The notes beneath the pieces were generated by a model, which did not search any database, was not told the DNA's origin, and saw nothing but the letters and a program-made list of their open reading frames with translations. A program made the position numbers and the translations under genes. Shown piece by piece: positions 16,318-24,761 of a DNA stretch of 64,000 nt (position 1 is the first letter of the stretch; each line of letters begins with the position of its first letter). This stretch comes from Flavobacterium wongokense (GTDB taxonomy: Bacteria > Bacteroidota > Bacteroidia > Flavobacteriales > Flavobacteriaceae), in the NCBI RefSeq assembly GCF_021608265.1, contig NZ_JAKIHP010000003.1, positions 186,001-250,000 of the forward strand, given 5' to 3'.

Positions 16318-17283
16318 TTGATAAATAAAGATACCATTTTAGCTTCTGCACAAAGAACAATTTTGTCTGAAAGTGAATCTATTGCAAAGCTGGTTGCCTT
16401 GCTTGATGAAGACTTTGTAAAATCTGTTGAAATCATAAACAATTCCAAAGGCCGTCTGGTCGTAACCGGAATTGGCAAAAGCGCCATTATCGCGCAAAAA
16501 ATTGTAGCCACCTTAAATTCAACCGGAACTCCTTCCCTATTCCTGCACGCCTCTGAAGCAATTCATGGCGATTTGGGAATGGTGCAGCCAGGCGATGTGG
16601 TAATTTGCATTTCCAAAAGTGGAAACAGCCCCGAGATTAAGGTATTGGTTCCGTTACTAAAACGATTTGGGAACAAACTGATTGCCATAACAGGAAACAC
16701 TACTTCGTTCCTTGGAAAAGAGTCGGATTATGTTTTGAATACTTATGTTGAAACAGAATCCTGTCCCAATAACCTGGCGCCAACAAACAGTACAACAGCC
16801 CAATTGGTAATGGGTGATGCCCTTGCAGTCTGCCTGATGGAAATAAAAAACTTCACCGCCGAAGATTTTGCCAAATATCATCCTGGTGGTGCTTTGGGCA
16901 AAAAATTATTGCTTCGTGTTGGAGATATGCTGGACACCACGCACCGACCTTTGGTTTCTCCTGATTCAAGCGTTAAAAGTGCCATACATGAAATCTCCGA
17001 AAAACGTTTGGGAGTTACAGCTGTTGTAGAAAATGAAAAGGTAATCGGAATCATTACTGATGGTGACATCAGAAGAATGCTGGACAAAACGGAAACCATT
17101 AGCGGATTGAAAGCAAATGATATCATGACGAAAAACCCAAAAATGATTAAATCAACGGATATGGTTGTTGATGCATTGAACATCATGGAAGACTTTTCGA
17201 TAACGCAACTTGTCGTTGTAGACAATGGAGATTATAAAGGCGTGCTGCATCTGCATGATATTTTAAAAGAAGGCATCGTATAA
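16318..17283 (+). CDS. kdsD: D-arabinose 5-phosphate isomerase
   Basis: This 321-residue KpsF/KdsD enzyme converts ribulose-5-phosphate to arabinose-5-phosphate, the first step to Kdo for lipid A core. An SIS domain (about 35-180; GIGKSAIIAQKIVATL, ISKSGNSPEI, HPGGALGKKLL) precedes two CBS domains (about 205-320). It has to start at a TTG (16318), because the first in-frame ATG lies near residue 88, inside the SIS domain. It overlaps tatC by one base (TAATG) and heads a run that also contains lptB, so Kdo synthesis and LPS export are linked. Confidence 0.93.
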   Translation: MINKDTILASAQRTILSESESIAKLVALLDEDFVKSVEIINNSKGRLVVTGIGKSAIIAQKIVATLNSTGTPSLFLHASEAIHGDLGMVQPGDVVICISKSGNSPEIKVLVPLLKRFGNKLIAITGNTTSFLGKESDYVLNTYVETESCPNNLAPTNSTTAQLVMGDALAVCLMEIKNFTAEDFAKYHPGGALGKKLLLRVGDMLDTTHRPLVSPDSSVKSAIHEISEKRLGVTAVVENEKVIGIITDGDIRRMLDKTETISGLKANDIMTKNPKMIKSTDMVVDALNIMEDFSITQLVVVDNGDYKGVLHLHDILKEGIV

Positions 17284-18119
17284 TGGCAAAAGTAAAAAAA
17301 CCGAAAGGCGAAATGTCTTTTTTAGATCATCTTGAGGAATTAAGATGGGTGTTGGTAAGATGTTCGGCTGCCGTGGTAACGATGGGAATCGTTTCCTATT
17401 TCTTTGCCGATTATATCTTTACCGATTTGATTTTTGGCCCAACAGATCCGAGTTTCATTACGTATCGATTCTTTTGTGATGCCTCGCATTATCTTGGTTT
17501 TGCGGACAGTATCTGTATCACCGAACTCAATTTCATTATCCAGAATACCGAAATGGAAGGCCAGGTAAACATTTTTGTCTGGATTTGCATTACATCCGGA
17601 TTCATCCTTGCTTTTCCTTATATATTATGGGAATTCTGGAAATTTATTAGTCCGGCTTTATATGAAAAGGAACGAAAAGGAGCCAAGGTTTTCATATTCG
17701 TAGCTTCAATTTTGTTTTTCCTGGGTGTGTTGTTTGGCTATTACGTAATCGTACCGATGACCGTAAATTTCCTCGCAACATTCTCCATCAGTAGCGTAGT
17801 TAAAAACCAATTCAGCATTGATTCCTATGTGAGTATGGTCAAAACGGCTGTCATTGCCAGCGGATTGTATTTTGAATTGCCAATAATCATTTACTTCCTG
17901 ACCAAGTTGGGATTGGTAGGACCAGCTTTCCTGAGAAAGTATCGAAAATATGGTATTGTAATTATATTGATAATTGCTGCAATTGTAACACCTCCTGATG
18001 TGGTAAGCCAGATTACCGTTGCCTTACCGATGTGGTTCATTTATGAAGCCAGCATTTGGATTTCAGCAGTTGTAGAAAAAAATAAAAAGAAAGATGAGCA
18101 AGCTAGTAGAGGAGTTTAA
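17283..18119 (+). CDS. tatC: Twin-arginine translocase subunit TatC
   Basis: This 278-residue inner-membrane protein is the receptor subunit of the Tat pathway for folded proteins. The cytosolic N-terminal signature EMSFLDHLEELRWVLVR is clear, and six hydrophobic spans follow, including the FILAFPYILWEFWKFISPALY and VTPPDVVSQI regions typical of TatC. Between spans one and two there is a longer loop with two cysteine-containing segments (FCDASHYLGFADSICITE), often seen in Bacteroidetes. The gene overlaps kdsD by one base and the AhpD-like gene by 26 bases. No tatA or tatB is in the window. Confidence 0.94.
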   Translation: MAKVKKPKGEMSFLDHLEELRWVLVRCSAAVVTMGIVSYFFADYIFTDLIFGPTDPSFITYRFFCDASHYLGFADSICITELNFIIQNTEMEGQVNIFVWICITSGFILAFPYILWEFWKFISPALYEKERKGAKVFIFVASILFFLGVLFGYYVIVPMTVNFLATFSISSVVKNQFSIDSYVSMVKTAVIASGLYFELPIIIYFLTKLGLVGPAFLRKYRKYGIVIILIIAAIVTPPDVVSQITVALPMWFIYEASIWISAVVEKNKKKDEQASRGV

Positions 18120-18441
18120 CGAGTATCGTTCGAAAATGAACGAAAAATTATTGGCTGACAATAATAAGATTGTAAAGCGGATTTTCAACCTGGATACCAA
18201 TGCCTATGCCGAAGGTGCTCTTGATGTAAAGACCAAGGAACTGCTAGGGCTTGTGGCATCAACGGTTTTGCGTTGTGATGACTGCATCAAATACCATCTC
18301 GAAACCAGCTACAAGGAAGGAATCACCAAAGAAGAAATGATGGAAGCCATGGGAATTGCCACTTTAGTGGGCGGAACCATTGTAATTCCGCATTTGAGAA
18401 GAGCTTACGAATTTTGGGAAGCGCTTGAAGACAACAAATAA
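18094..18441 (+). CDS. Carboxymuconolactone decarboxylase / AhpD-like protein
   Basis: This 115-residue all-helical protein has the AhpD-type redox motif CDDC followed by a histidine (TVLRCDDCIKYHLETSYKEG). AhpD-family proteins with this CxxC...H arrangement act as small thiol oxidoreductases; a decarboxylase role is unlikely because the cysteines are kept. No partner peroxidase lies beside it. Its start overlaps the end of tatC by 26 bases, indicating translational coupling, and lptB follows after 63 bases. Confidence 0.82.
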   Translation: MSKLVEEFNEYRSKMNEKLLADNNKIVKRIFNLDTNAYAEGALDVKTKELLGLVASTVLRCDDCIKYHLETSYKEGITKEEMMEAMGIATLVGGTIVIPHLRRAYEFWEALEDNK

Positions 18442-18504
18442 TTGTTAAATCGTGGATTTGATAATTTGTTTATTCGTTAATTTGTCCAAATAAGAAGTCT
18501 GAAT

Positions 18505-19254
18505 ATGAAATTAAGAGCCGAAAATTTAGTCAAAACCTACAAAGGCAGAAGCGTTGTAAAAGGCATCTCTGTGGAAGTAAACCAAGGAGAAATCGTTGGG
18601 CTTCTGGGTCCGAATGGTGCCGGGAAAACCACTTCATTTTATATGATTGTAGGATTGGTCAAGCCCAATTCAGGAAATATCTACCTCGACGATATGAACA
18701 TCACCGAATTCCCTATGTACAAACGTGCGCAAAACGGAATTGGCTATTTGGCACAGGAAGCTTCTGTTTTTAGGAAACTGAGCATTGAAGATAACATCCT
18801 AAGCGTTTTACAGCTTACCAATCATACCAAAGAAGAACAGATTGCCAAAATGGAAAGCCTGATTGCGGAATTCGGATTGGAACACATCAGAACCAACCGT
18901 GGTGATTTACTTTCCGGAGGTGAGCGTCGTAGAACCGAAATTGCACGTGCCTTGGCAACTGACCCAAAGTTTATTCTTTTGGACGAACCTTTTGCCGGAG
19001 TTGACCCTGTTGCGGTTGAAGATATCCAGCGTATTGTTGCCCAACTAAAAAACAAAAACATAGGAATCCTGATTACCGACCACAACGTTCAGGAAACATT
19101 GGCCATCACAGATAAAACTTACTTAATGTTTGAAGGAGGAATCCTGAAAGCCGGAGTTCCTGAAGAACTGGTAGAAGACGAAATCGTACGTCGCGTGTAT
19201 CTTGGACAAAACTTCGAGTTGCGTAAAAAGAAACTTGACTTCCATAAACACTAA
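18505..19254 (+). CDS. lptB: LPS export ABC transporter ATPase LptB
   Basis: This 249-residue ATPase powers transfer of LPS from the inner membrane through the Lpt bridge. It has Walker A GPNGAGKTT, the Q-loop in YLAQEASVFRKL, the signature LSGGERRRTEIARAL, Walker B FILLDEPFAGVDP, and the switch histidine in TDHNVQETL. The RRR after the signature and the AGVDP loop are typical of LptB. Residues after about 235 form a short basic tail. LptF/G and LptA/C are not in the window. The gene ends at a bidirectional terminator shared with pssA. Confidence 0.94.
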   Translation: MKLRAENLVKTYKGRSVVKGISVEVNQGEIVGLLGPNGAGKTTSFYMIVGLVKPNSGNIYLDDMNITEFPMYKRAQNGIGYLAQEASVFRKLSIEDNILSVLQLTNHTKEEQIAKMESLIAEFGLEHIRTNRGDLLSGGERRRTEIARALATDPKFILLDEPFAGVDPVAVEDIQRIVAQLKNKNIGILITDHNVQETLAITDKTYLMFEGGILKAGVPEELVEDEIVRRVYLGQNFELRKKKLDFHKH

Positions 19255-19258
19255 TAAT

Positions 19259-19287
19259 AAAAAAGCTTCCAAATTGGAAGCTTTTTT
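19259..19287. terminator. Bidirectional terminator between lptB and pssA
   Basis: The arms aaaaaagcttcc (19259-19270) and ggaagctttttt (19276-19287) form a 12-pair stem with a five-base loop, with A and T runs at the outer ends. Confidence 0.87.
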
Positions 19288-19288
19288 A

Positions 19289-20011
19289 TTAGGCTTTTTT
19301 AGTTATTTTGAATGCATTGTCAATTACCGAAAGTAACACATACAATACGATGATTAGCGGAACTGCCAATATCTGAAGAAAAACCAGCATCAAAACTGAA
19401 ACTGCCAGAAAGGAAACCTGAAGTTTGTATTTGGCAAAACTAAAATCCTTAATCTTCAATGAGAACAAAGGGATTTCGGCATTCATGACATAAGCACTCA
19501 AAAAACAAATCACCACCAAGCCAATCTGAACAGTATCAGTCAATATCAAACCAAACGGTGGATCCTGAAGCAAAATAGGAAGGCTCATCACGAATAGGCA
19601 ATTCGCTGGCGTAGGCAAACCAATGAAAGAATCGGATTGTCTCGTATCTATGTTAAATTTAGCCAAGCGATAACAGGCACCAAGTGTAATTATGAAACCT
19701 AAATAAGGATATAAAGCTGCCACAGAAAAATCAAGATGGACAATCCATCCACGCAATAAAACAAACATTGTATAACCCGGGACTAATCCACTTGTAACCA
19801 TATCAGCCAAAGAATCTAACTGAACGCCTAATGGTCCGGCTACATTGAACTTTCGAGCGAAGAATCCATCAAAGAAATCAAAGAAAATTCCCAGGGCAAC
19901 AAAATAAAAAGCCAGGTCAAACTTATCATTCGTAACCATCACCAAAGCCACGCAGCCACAAAACAGATTTAACATCGTAAATAAATTGGGAATAAGCCTT
20001 TTGATATTCAT
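19289..20011 (-). CDS. pssA: CDP-diacylglycerol-serine O-phosphatidyltransferase
   Basis: This 240-residue integral membrane enzyme makes phosphatidylserine, the precursor of phosphatidylethanolamine. The CDP-alcohol phosphotransferase signature is complete: DG..AR, eight residues, G, three residues, D, three residues, D (DGFFARKFNVAGPLG then VQLDSLAD). About seven hydrophobic spans follow. The start at 20011 (MNIKRLIPNLFTMLNLFCG) is preferred to 20041, because the -7 box TAAATTTG covers 20039-20046 and the longer start would lie in the promoter. Confidence 0.92.
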   Translation of the reverse strand: MNIKRLIPNLFTMLNLFCGCVALVMVTNDKFDLAFYFVALGIFFDFFDGFFARKFNVAGPLGVQLDSLADMVTSGLVPGYTMFVLLRGWIVHLDFSVAALYPYLGFIITLGACYRLAKFNIDTRQSDSFIGLPTPANCLFVMSLPILLQDPPFGLILTDTVQIGLVVICFLSAYVMNAEIPLFSLKIKDFSFAKYKLQVSFLAVSVLMLVFLQILAVPLIIVLYVLLSVIDNAFKITKKA

Positions 20012-20038
20012 TCGGATAAAGTTTTTTTGACGTTTGAG

Positions 20039-20046
20039 CAAATTTA
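20039..20046 (-). promoter_or_regulatory. Candidate -7 box of pssA
   Basis: The minus strand reads TAAATTTG. It helps settle the pssA start at 20011. No -33 TTTG at the usual distance was seen. Confidence 0.45.
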
Positions 20047-20119
20047 ATACAATAAGTTAAAGCTTTCTGCGTTTTATAATAGAGAATTTTATGTAATATT
20101 TGTAAAAATAAAAATTGCC

Positions 20120-21190
20120 TTGAGAAAAACAATTGCTATTCTACTGCTTTTTATCGGTCTGATTACTCATGCTCAATCTGTTAGGAAATATTCCAACGAG
20201 TTTATGAACATTGGTGTCGATGCTGCTGCTTTGGGTATGTCCAATGCGGTAACAGCCTTTTCCGGCGATGTGAATTCGGGCTATTGGAATCCTGCAGGAT
20301 TGCTTCAGATTGAGGACAGCGAGGCGGCATTAATGCACGCCAGTTATTTTGCCAATATTGCACAATACGATTACGCGGCTTACGCCAAAAAAATAGACGA
20401 CCGAAGTGCATGGGGCGTTTCCTTAATCCGTTTTGGGGTTGATGACATCTTAAATACCACCCAACTTATTGACAGCGAAGGAAACATCGACTACGACCGA
20501 ATCAGCCTTTTTTCCACTGCCGATTATGGTTTGACGTTTTCATACGCGCGTCGCCCTACATTGATTGAAGGCTTGTCTTATGGTGTGAATGCCAAAGTCA
20601 TCCGAAGGGTAATTGGTGAATTTGCCAGCTCTTGGGGATTCGGATTTGATTTCGGGCTGCAATATGAAAACAACGACTGGCATTACGGCATCATGCTTCG
20701 CGACATCACTACTACTTATAACGTTTGGGCCATTGATGAAGAGAAGTTCAACGAAATTAAGGATGCTGTTTCGGGACAAAACCAGGAACCGCCGGAAAGC
20801 ACTGAGATTACTTTTCCAAAGGCCCAACTTGGAATTTCCAAAAAATTTGATTTCCATTATGATTATACCTTGTTGGCTGCAGTAAACCTGAACATGCAGT
20901 TTGCACAAACCAACGATATTATTTCCAACAGCGCCTTTAGTATTGACCCGGCTTTGGGATTGGAATTTGGCTATACCGATTTGGTATTTCTTCGTGCCGG
21001 TGTTGGAAATTTCCAAAACGTAGAACAAATCGATGGTTCAACGAAAGTCAATTTCCAGCCGAACATTGGTTTGGGCTTCAAATACAAAGGCATCCAGGTT
21101 GATTATGCCCTAACCGATTTGGGCGACCAGAGTGCGGCCTTGTATTCAAATATCTTTTCAGTTAAAGTTGACCTAAGCATTTTTAGATAA
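20120..21190 (+). CDS. PorV/PorQ-like outer-membrane barrel protein
   Basis: This 356-residue protein has a signal peptide (about 1-18, ending THA-QS). It is then a beta-barrel of the PorV/PorQ group, related to FadL: NEFMNIGVDAAALGMSNAVTAFSGDVNSGYWNPAGL is the typical opening, and the chain alternates strand-like segments to the end. PorV proteins shuttle T9SS cargo at the outer membrane. Whether this one is PorV itself or the extra PorV2-like copy seen in flavobacteria cannot be decided, and no other T9SS machinery gene is nearby. A TTG start is needed, since the first ATG (residue 29) would lose the signal peptide. It is followed five bases later by the DUF4105 gene. Confidence 0.8.
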   Translation: MRKTIAILLLFIGLITHAQSVRKYSNEFMNIGVDAAALGMSNAVTAFSGDVNSGYWNPAGLLQIEDSEAALMHASYFANIAQYDYAAYAKKIDDRSAWGVSLIRFGVDDILNTTQLIDSEGNIDYDRISLFSTADYGLTFSYARRPTLIEGLSYGVNAKVIRRVIGEFASSWGFGFDFGLQYENNDWHYGIMLRDITTTYNVWAIDEEKFNEIKDAVSGQNQEPPESTEITFPKAQLGISKKFDFHYDYTLLAAVNLNMQFAQTNDIISNSAFSIDPALGLEFGYTDLVFLRAGVGNFQNVEQIDGSTKVNFQPNIGLGFKYKGIQVDYALTDLGDQSAALYSNIFSVKVDLSIFR

Positions 21191-21195
21191 ATACC

Positions 21196-22311
21196 ATGTT
21201 CAAAAAATTACTTTTCCTTTGCTTATTGCTATCCGGTTCCTTTGCGTTTTCACAAATGCCACAACTTTCGCAGGATGCCAAAGTCAGTGTCTTTACCTGT
21301 GACCGTGGCGAAGAATTGTATTCGACATTTGGGCACACAGCACTGCGGATTCAGGATCCAAATAATGCATTGGACATCGTTTACAATTATGGCTGCTTTG
21401 ATTTTAGGACTGAAAATTTCTATTTCAAATTTGTAAAAGGCGATTTGCAGTATTATGTAAATGTGACTTCTTTTGATGATTTCGTTTTTGAATACAAACT
21501 TGACCAAAGGGAAGTCATTGAGCAAACGCTTGACCTGCCTTTTGCAAAAAAACAGGAGTTGTTTGATGCGCTTAACAAAACACTACTTTCAGACGAAAAA
21601 TATTATACCTATAAGTTTATCGACAGGAACTGCACCACCATGATTGCCGATAAAATCAATGCGTTGTATGGTACAAAAATGATTCAGAAAGTAGACGATA
21701 AAACCATCAGCTATCGAACGCTTTTATATCCGTATTTCGAGAATTATTTTTGGTATAAACTGGGGATCAATATTGTTTTTGGAGCCAAAACCGACAAGGA
21801 TGCGGTTCAATTATTCCTTCCGATAGAACTGCTGCACAGTCTGGATAAAGCCTCAGTCAACGGAAAACCATTGGTTTCCAATAAACAAACCATAGTTCAG
21901 GGCGAACCGGTACAGACTAAATTTTCGTTTTTAAACAGCATTTATATAATCTGCTTGGTGCTGCTGATTTTAGTCCTTACCAATAAGAAATTTGTATTCA
22001 CGACTTATTTGTTTTTTTGTGGCCTGATGGGAGTTTTCCTCTGCCTGATTGGTTTGTATTCAGAACATCAGGAATTGCTGTGGAATTACAATGCACTGCT
22101 TTTCAATCCGCTTTTTCTGTTGATTCCGTTTGCAAAAGATAATTTCCTAAAGAAGCTGAATATCGCATTATCAATATTGCTGTTGATTTACTGCATCATT
22201 ATGTTCAACAAACCGCATTTGATGATTATGCTGCCCTTTATTGTGACCAATCTGTACATGCTGCTAAAATTAAACGGAAGGATTCCTTTGAAGAAAAAGG
22301 AAAAAGTGTAA
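21196..22311 (+). CDS. DUF4105 membrane protein with NlpC/P60-like motif
   Basis: This 371-residue protein has a signal peptide (about 1-20). A periplasmic DUF4105 domain (about 25-200) contains FGHTALRI and the FIDRNCTTM motif, where His and Cys suggest a cysteine-hydrolase-like site. The C-terminal 130 residues have about five hydrophobic spans. The biochemical activity of the family is not established, so no substrate is named. It probably shares a transcript with the PorV-like gene. Its stop codon directly abuts the stop of the convergent glycosylphosphotransferase gene with no spacer. Confidence 0.8.
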   Translation: MFKKLLFLCLLLSGSFAFSQMPQLSQDAKVSVFTCDRGEELYSTFGHTALRIQDPNNALDIVYNYGCFDFRTENFYFKFVKGDLQYYVNVTSFDDFVFEYKLDQREVIEQTLDLPFAKKQELFDALNKTLLSDEKYYTYKFIDRNCTTMIADKINALYGTKMIQKVDDKTISYRTLLYPYFENYFWYKLGINIVFGAKTDKDAVQLFLPIELLHSLDKASVNGKPLVSNKQTIVQGEPVQTKFSFLNSIYIICLVLLILVLTNKKFVFTTYLFFCGLMGVFLCLIGLYSEHQELLWNYNALLFNPLFLLIPFAKDNFLKKLNIALSILLLIYCIIMFNKPHLMIMLPFIVTNLYMLLKLNGRIPLKKKEKV

Positions 22312-23706
22312 TTACTGCCCTTTGTAAAGCAATACGGTGCCCAGGGTTTTGAAGATGATGTTCACATCAAGGAAAAGGCTTCGGTGCTTGATATAATACA
22401 AATCATATTGAAGTTTGATAAGGCTGTCGTCAATAGTTTCCCCATACGAATAATTTACCTGTGCCCAACCCGTTAATCCGGGTTTGATAACATGGCGCGT
22501 TTCGTAGAAAGGCATGACTTCGGCGATTTCATTTACAAAAACAGGGCGTTCAGGCCTTGGCCCGATTACTGCCATATCTCCTTTCAGTATATTGATAAAC
22601 TGTGGGAATTCATCCATTCTGGACTTTCGGAGGATTTTACCAAAAGGAGTAATCCTGCTGTCGTTTGTAGTGGCAAAAACAGCTCCTTCCTTTTCGGCAT
22701 TTTTAACCATAGTCCTGAATTTGACAATATTAAAAACCCTGCCGTTTTTCCCCACTCTTTCCTGAGTGTAAAATAAGGCTCCGCGGTTTCCCAGTAAGTT
22801 CCCAATCAGGATTAAAGGCAAAATAACCACTCCAACAAGCAGTCCTATAATCGATAAAAGGATTTCAAAAAAACGTACCATAATCAGGTAAAAATGATTC
22901 TGGTTGCTTCTGCTGAACGGGAAATAGCGATAGAAATCACGCGAAACATACTGCATCGGGATTCTTTGCGCCAAATTTTCATAAACCTGTGTATACTCCC
23001 TGATGATGTAACCGTTTTCCAAGAGGTTTATCAGTTGGTTGTAAAGATTAACGGTAATTCCATCCGTTTTTTGGGAAGCGACCACAATCTCTGAAATCGA
23101 ATTCTTAATTACAAACTGCTCGAGGTTATTGATATCGATATTCTTGATTTTCAGGTTTCCGGTACTATCGGTATTGGCACTATCCGAATTGACAAAACCC
23201 AAAACCAGGTAATGCGGATCGGCACTTTCAAGCCCGTTGACCAATTCCTTAAGCTGTTCCTTATCGCAAATAAGGATTACCTTTTTGGAAAACCGATTGG
23301 ATGCAAAAAACCGCACATATATCATCCTCCAGGTAAATAATGCAAGGAAAATCGCGATGTAGAAGAAAAGGATCTGAATCCTGTTGGAAGGAAGTATCGG
23401 TGTGTAAATCGGCGTCAGCAAATAAATCAATACCGTTATGGAAGACGTGAGTATGATGCTTTTGATGACCTGAAACTGACTGCTCGCAACCTGCAGGTTG
23501 TACATTTCAAACACCGAACCGATAAAATTGAGGTAAAAAGCCAATACAATGGTCCAATAGAAATTGGTTGCTGAGATGTTGAAATAATGGAAATTAAACG
23601 TAATCCCAACCAAGTATAATGACAGCAGTACGGAAACGACATCAAAAATCCGCAAAAGAATCTTTCTTTCGGAGACTTCAAAGTGGATGTCTTTACGCTT
23701 ATTCAT
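22312..23706 (-). CDS. Polyprenyl glycosylphosphotransferase (WcaJ/WbaP-type initiating enzyme)
   Basis: This 464-residue membrane protein transfers a sugar-1-phosphate from a nucleotide sugar to undecaprenyl phosphate, starting repeat-unit assembly. It has four to five N-terminal spans (to about 125), a soluble nucleotide-binding-like domain (about 140-260), another hydrophobic hairpin, then the bacterial sugar transferase domain: ALFYTQERVGKNGRVFNIVKFRTM, the Asp-Glu dyad in MDEFPQFINILKGDM, IGPRPERP, and KPGLTGWAQVNY. The long architecture is like WcaJ, which usually primes with glucose-1-phosphate; the true sugar is not readable. It is the last gene of the minus-strand part of the glycan locus. 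Confidence 0.9.
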   Translation of the reverse strand: MNKRKDIHFEVSERKILLRIFDVVSVLLSLYLVGITFNFHYFNISATNFYWTIVLAFYLNFIGSVFEMYNLQVASSQFQVIKSIILTSSITVLIYLLTPIYTPILPSNRIQILFFYIAIFLALFTWRMIYVRFFASNRFSKKVILICDKEQLKELVNGLESADPHYLVLGFVNSDSANTDSTGNLKIKNIDINNLEQFVIKNSISEIVVASQKTDGITVNLYNQLINLLENGYIIREYTQVYENLAQRIPMQYVSRDFYRYFPFSRSNQNHFYLIMVRFFEILLSIIGLLVGVVILPLILIGNLLGNRGALFYTQERVGKNGRVFNIVKFRTMVKNAEKEGAVFATTNDSRITPFGKILRKSRMDEFPQFINILKGDMAVIGPRPERPVFVNEIAEVMPFYETRHVIKPGLTGWAQVNYSYGETIDDSLIKLQYDLYYIKHRSLFLDVNIIFKTLGTVLLYKGQ

Positions 23707-23750
23707 GTTCGGTTAAATTTTGACGCCGCAAGTTACTAAATAAATGAGCA

Positions 23751-24761
23751 TTAAACCAGTAATTCAACCCATTGCTTTTTTACGACTTCCCAATCAAAAT
23801 TTTTGACAGAAGCCTTCCCTTTTTCGGATAAACTCTGAGCCAGGTTTGATTCGTTAATCAGCCTTTTTATTTGATTGGACATGTCTTCCACATCATTGTC
23901 ATTTACTAAAAGTGCATTGTCGTTATGCTGTAGTAAATAAGGTATTCCGCCCACATTTGTTGATACAACAGGTAAACCTAAAGCCATGGCTTCAATCACG
24001 CTTATTGGCGTATTATCAAAATGGGTCGTATTTATAAAAACGTTATAATCCTTGGAGAGTTCAATCCAGTCTTCCTTAGACAATTTTCCGGTAAAGGTCA
24101 CATCGACATTATTTTTATGGGCAAATTTTACCGTTTTCGAATAACTGTCATCTTTTTTGGGACCAACCATGCAAATTTTAGCTTCGGGAAAGCTTTCCTT
24201 TATTTTGATAAAGACTTTAACCGCCATTTCGGGATTGTATATTTTTGAAAAAGACCTTACCCAAAGCAACTTTGGTGTCTTAAACTCCTTTGGACATTGT
24301 TTATACATTTCAAGTTCGATAGTGTTTGGAATGTATTTTAAATTAGTGTAGCCACTATTTTTAAAGGTTTCATACAAATAATTGGAAGGTGCAATATTGA
24401 TGTGTGCATTGTTGAAAATCAAATCGGAAAAGAATTTACTCCGAACAATCCTGTGAGGCAGATTGCCTCCGTGCAGTTTGGGGATGTATTTTACCCTCAG
24501 CATGCGGCACAATTGCGAAATGATGAAAGCGTACCAAAAATTTTTAGTGCTGTAAGTATCAATTAAAACGTAGTCTACTTTTTTGGCATGTTTGAATGTC
24601 TTGAAAATCATTTCACACATTCTCAAAAACTTGTTTTTTTTGGAAGAAGCATAGAAAACATGAAAGCCTTCATCTTCAAGAAAGCCACCCAGCGTTTCTA
24701 TCGAAGTTGAAGTATACCCGTGGTTGGATAACTTATTTCCTATGTAAAGCAGGTGCTTCAT
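23751..24761 (-). CDS. GT4 family glycosyltransferase
   Basis: This 336-residue GT-B enzyme has the GT4 C-terminal signature PISVIEAMALGLPVVSTNVGG, with the E...E pair that binds the donor nucleotide. KLLWVRSFSKIYNPEMAVKVF opens the C-terminal domain. It would add one sugar to the lipid-linked glycan on the cytosolic face, probably with retention as for the family. Donor and acceptor are unknown. Its start overlaps the polymerase gene upstream by 29 bases. Confidence 0.85.
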   Translation of the reverse strand: MKHLLYIGNKLSNHGYTSTSIETLGGFLEDEGFHVFYASSKKNKFLRMCEMIFKTFKHAKKVDYVLIDTYSTKNFWYAFIISQLCRMLRVKYIPKLHGGNLPHRIVRSKFFSDLIFNNAHINIAPSNYLYETFKNSGYTNLKYIPNTIELEMYKQCPKEFKTPKLLWVRSFSKIYNPEMAVKVFIKIKESFPEAKICMVGPKKDDSYSKTVKFAHKNNVDVTFTGKLSKEDWIELSKDYNVFINTTHFDNTPISVIEAMALGLPVVSTNVGGIPYLLQHNDNALLVNDNDVEDMSNQIKRLINESNLAQSLSEKGKASVKNFDWEVVKKQWVELLV

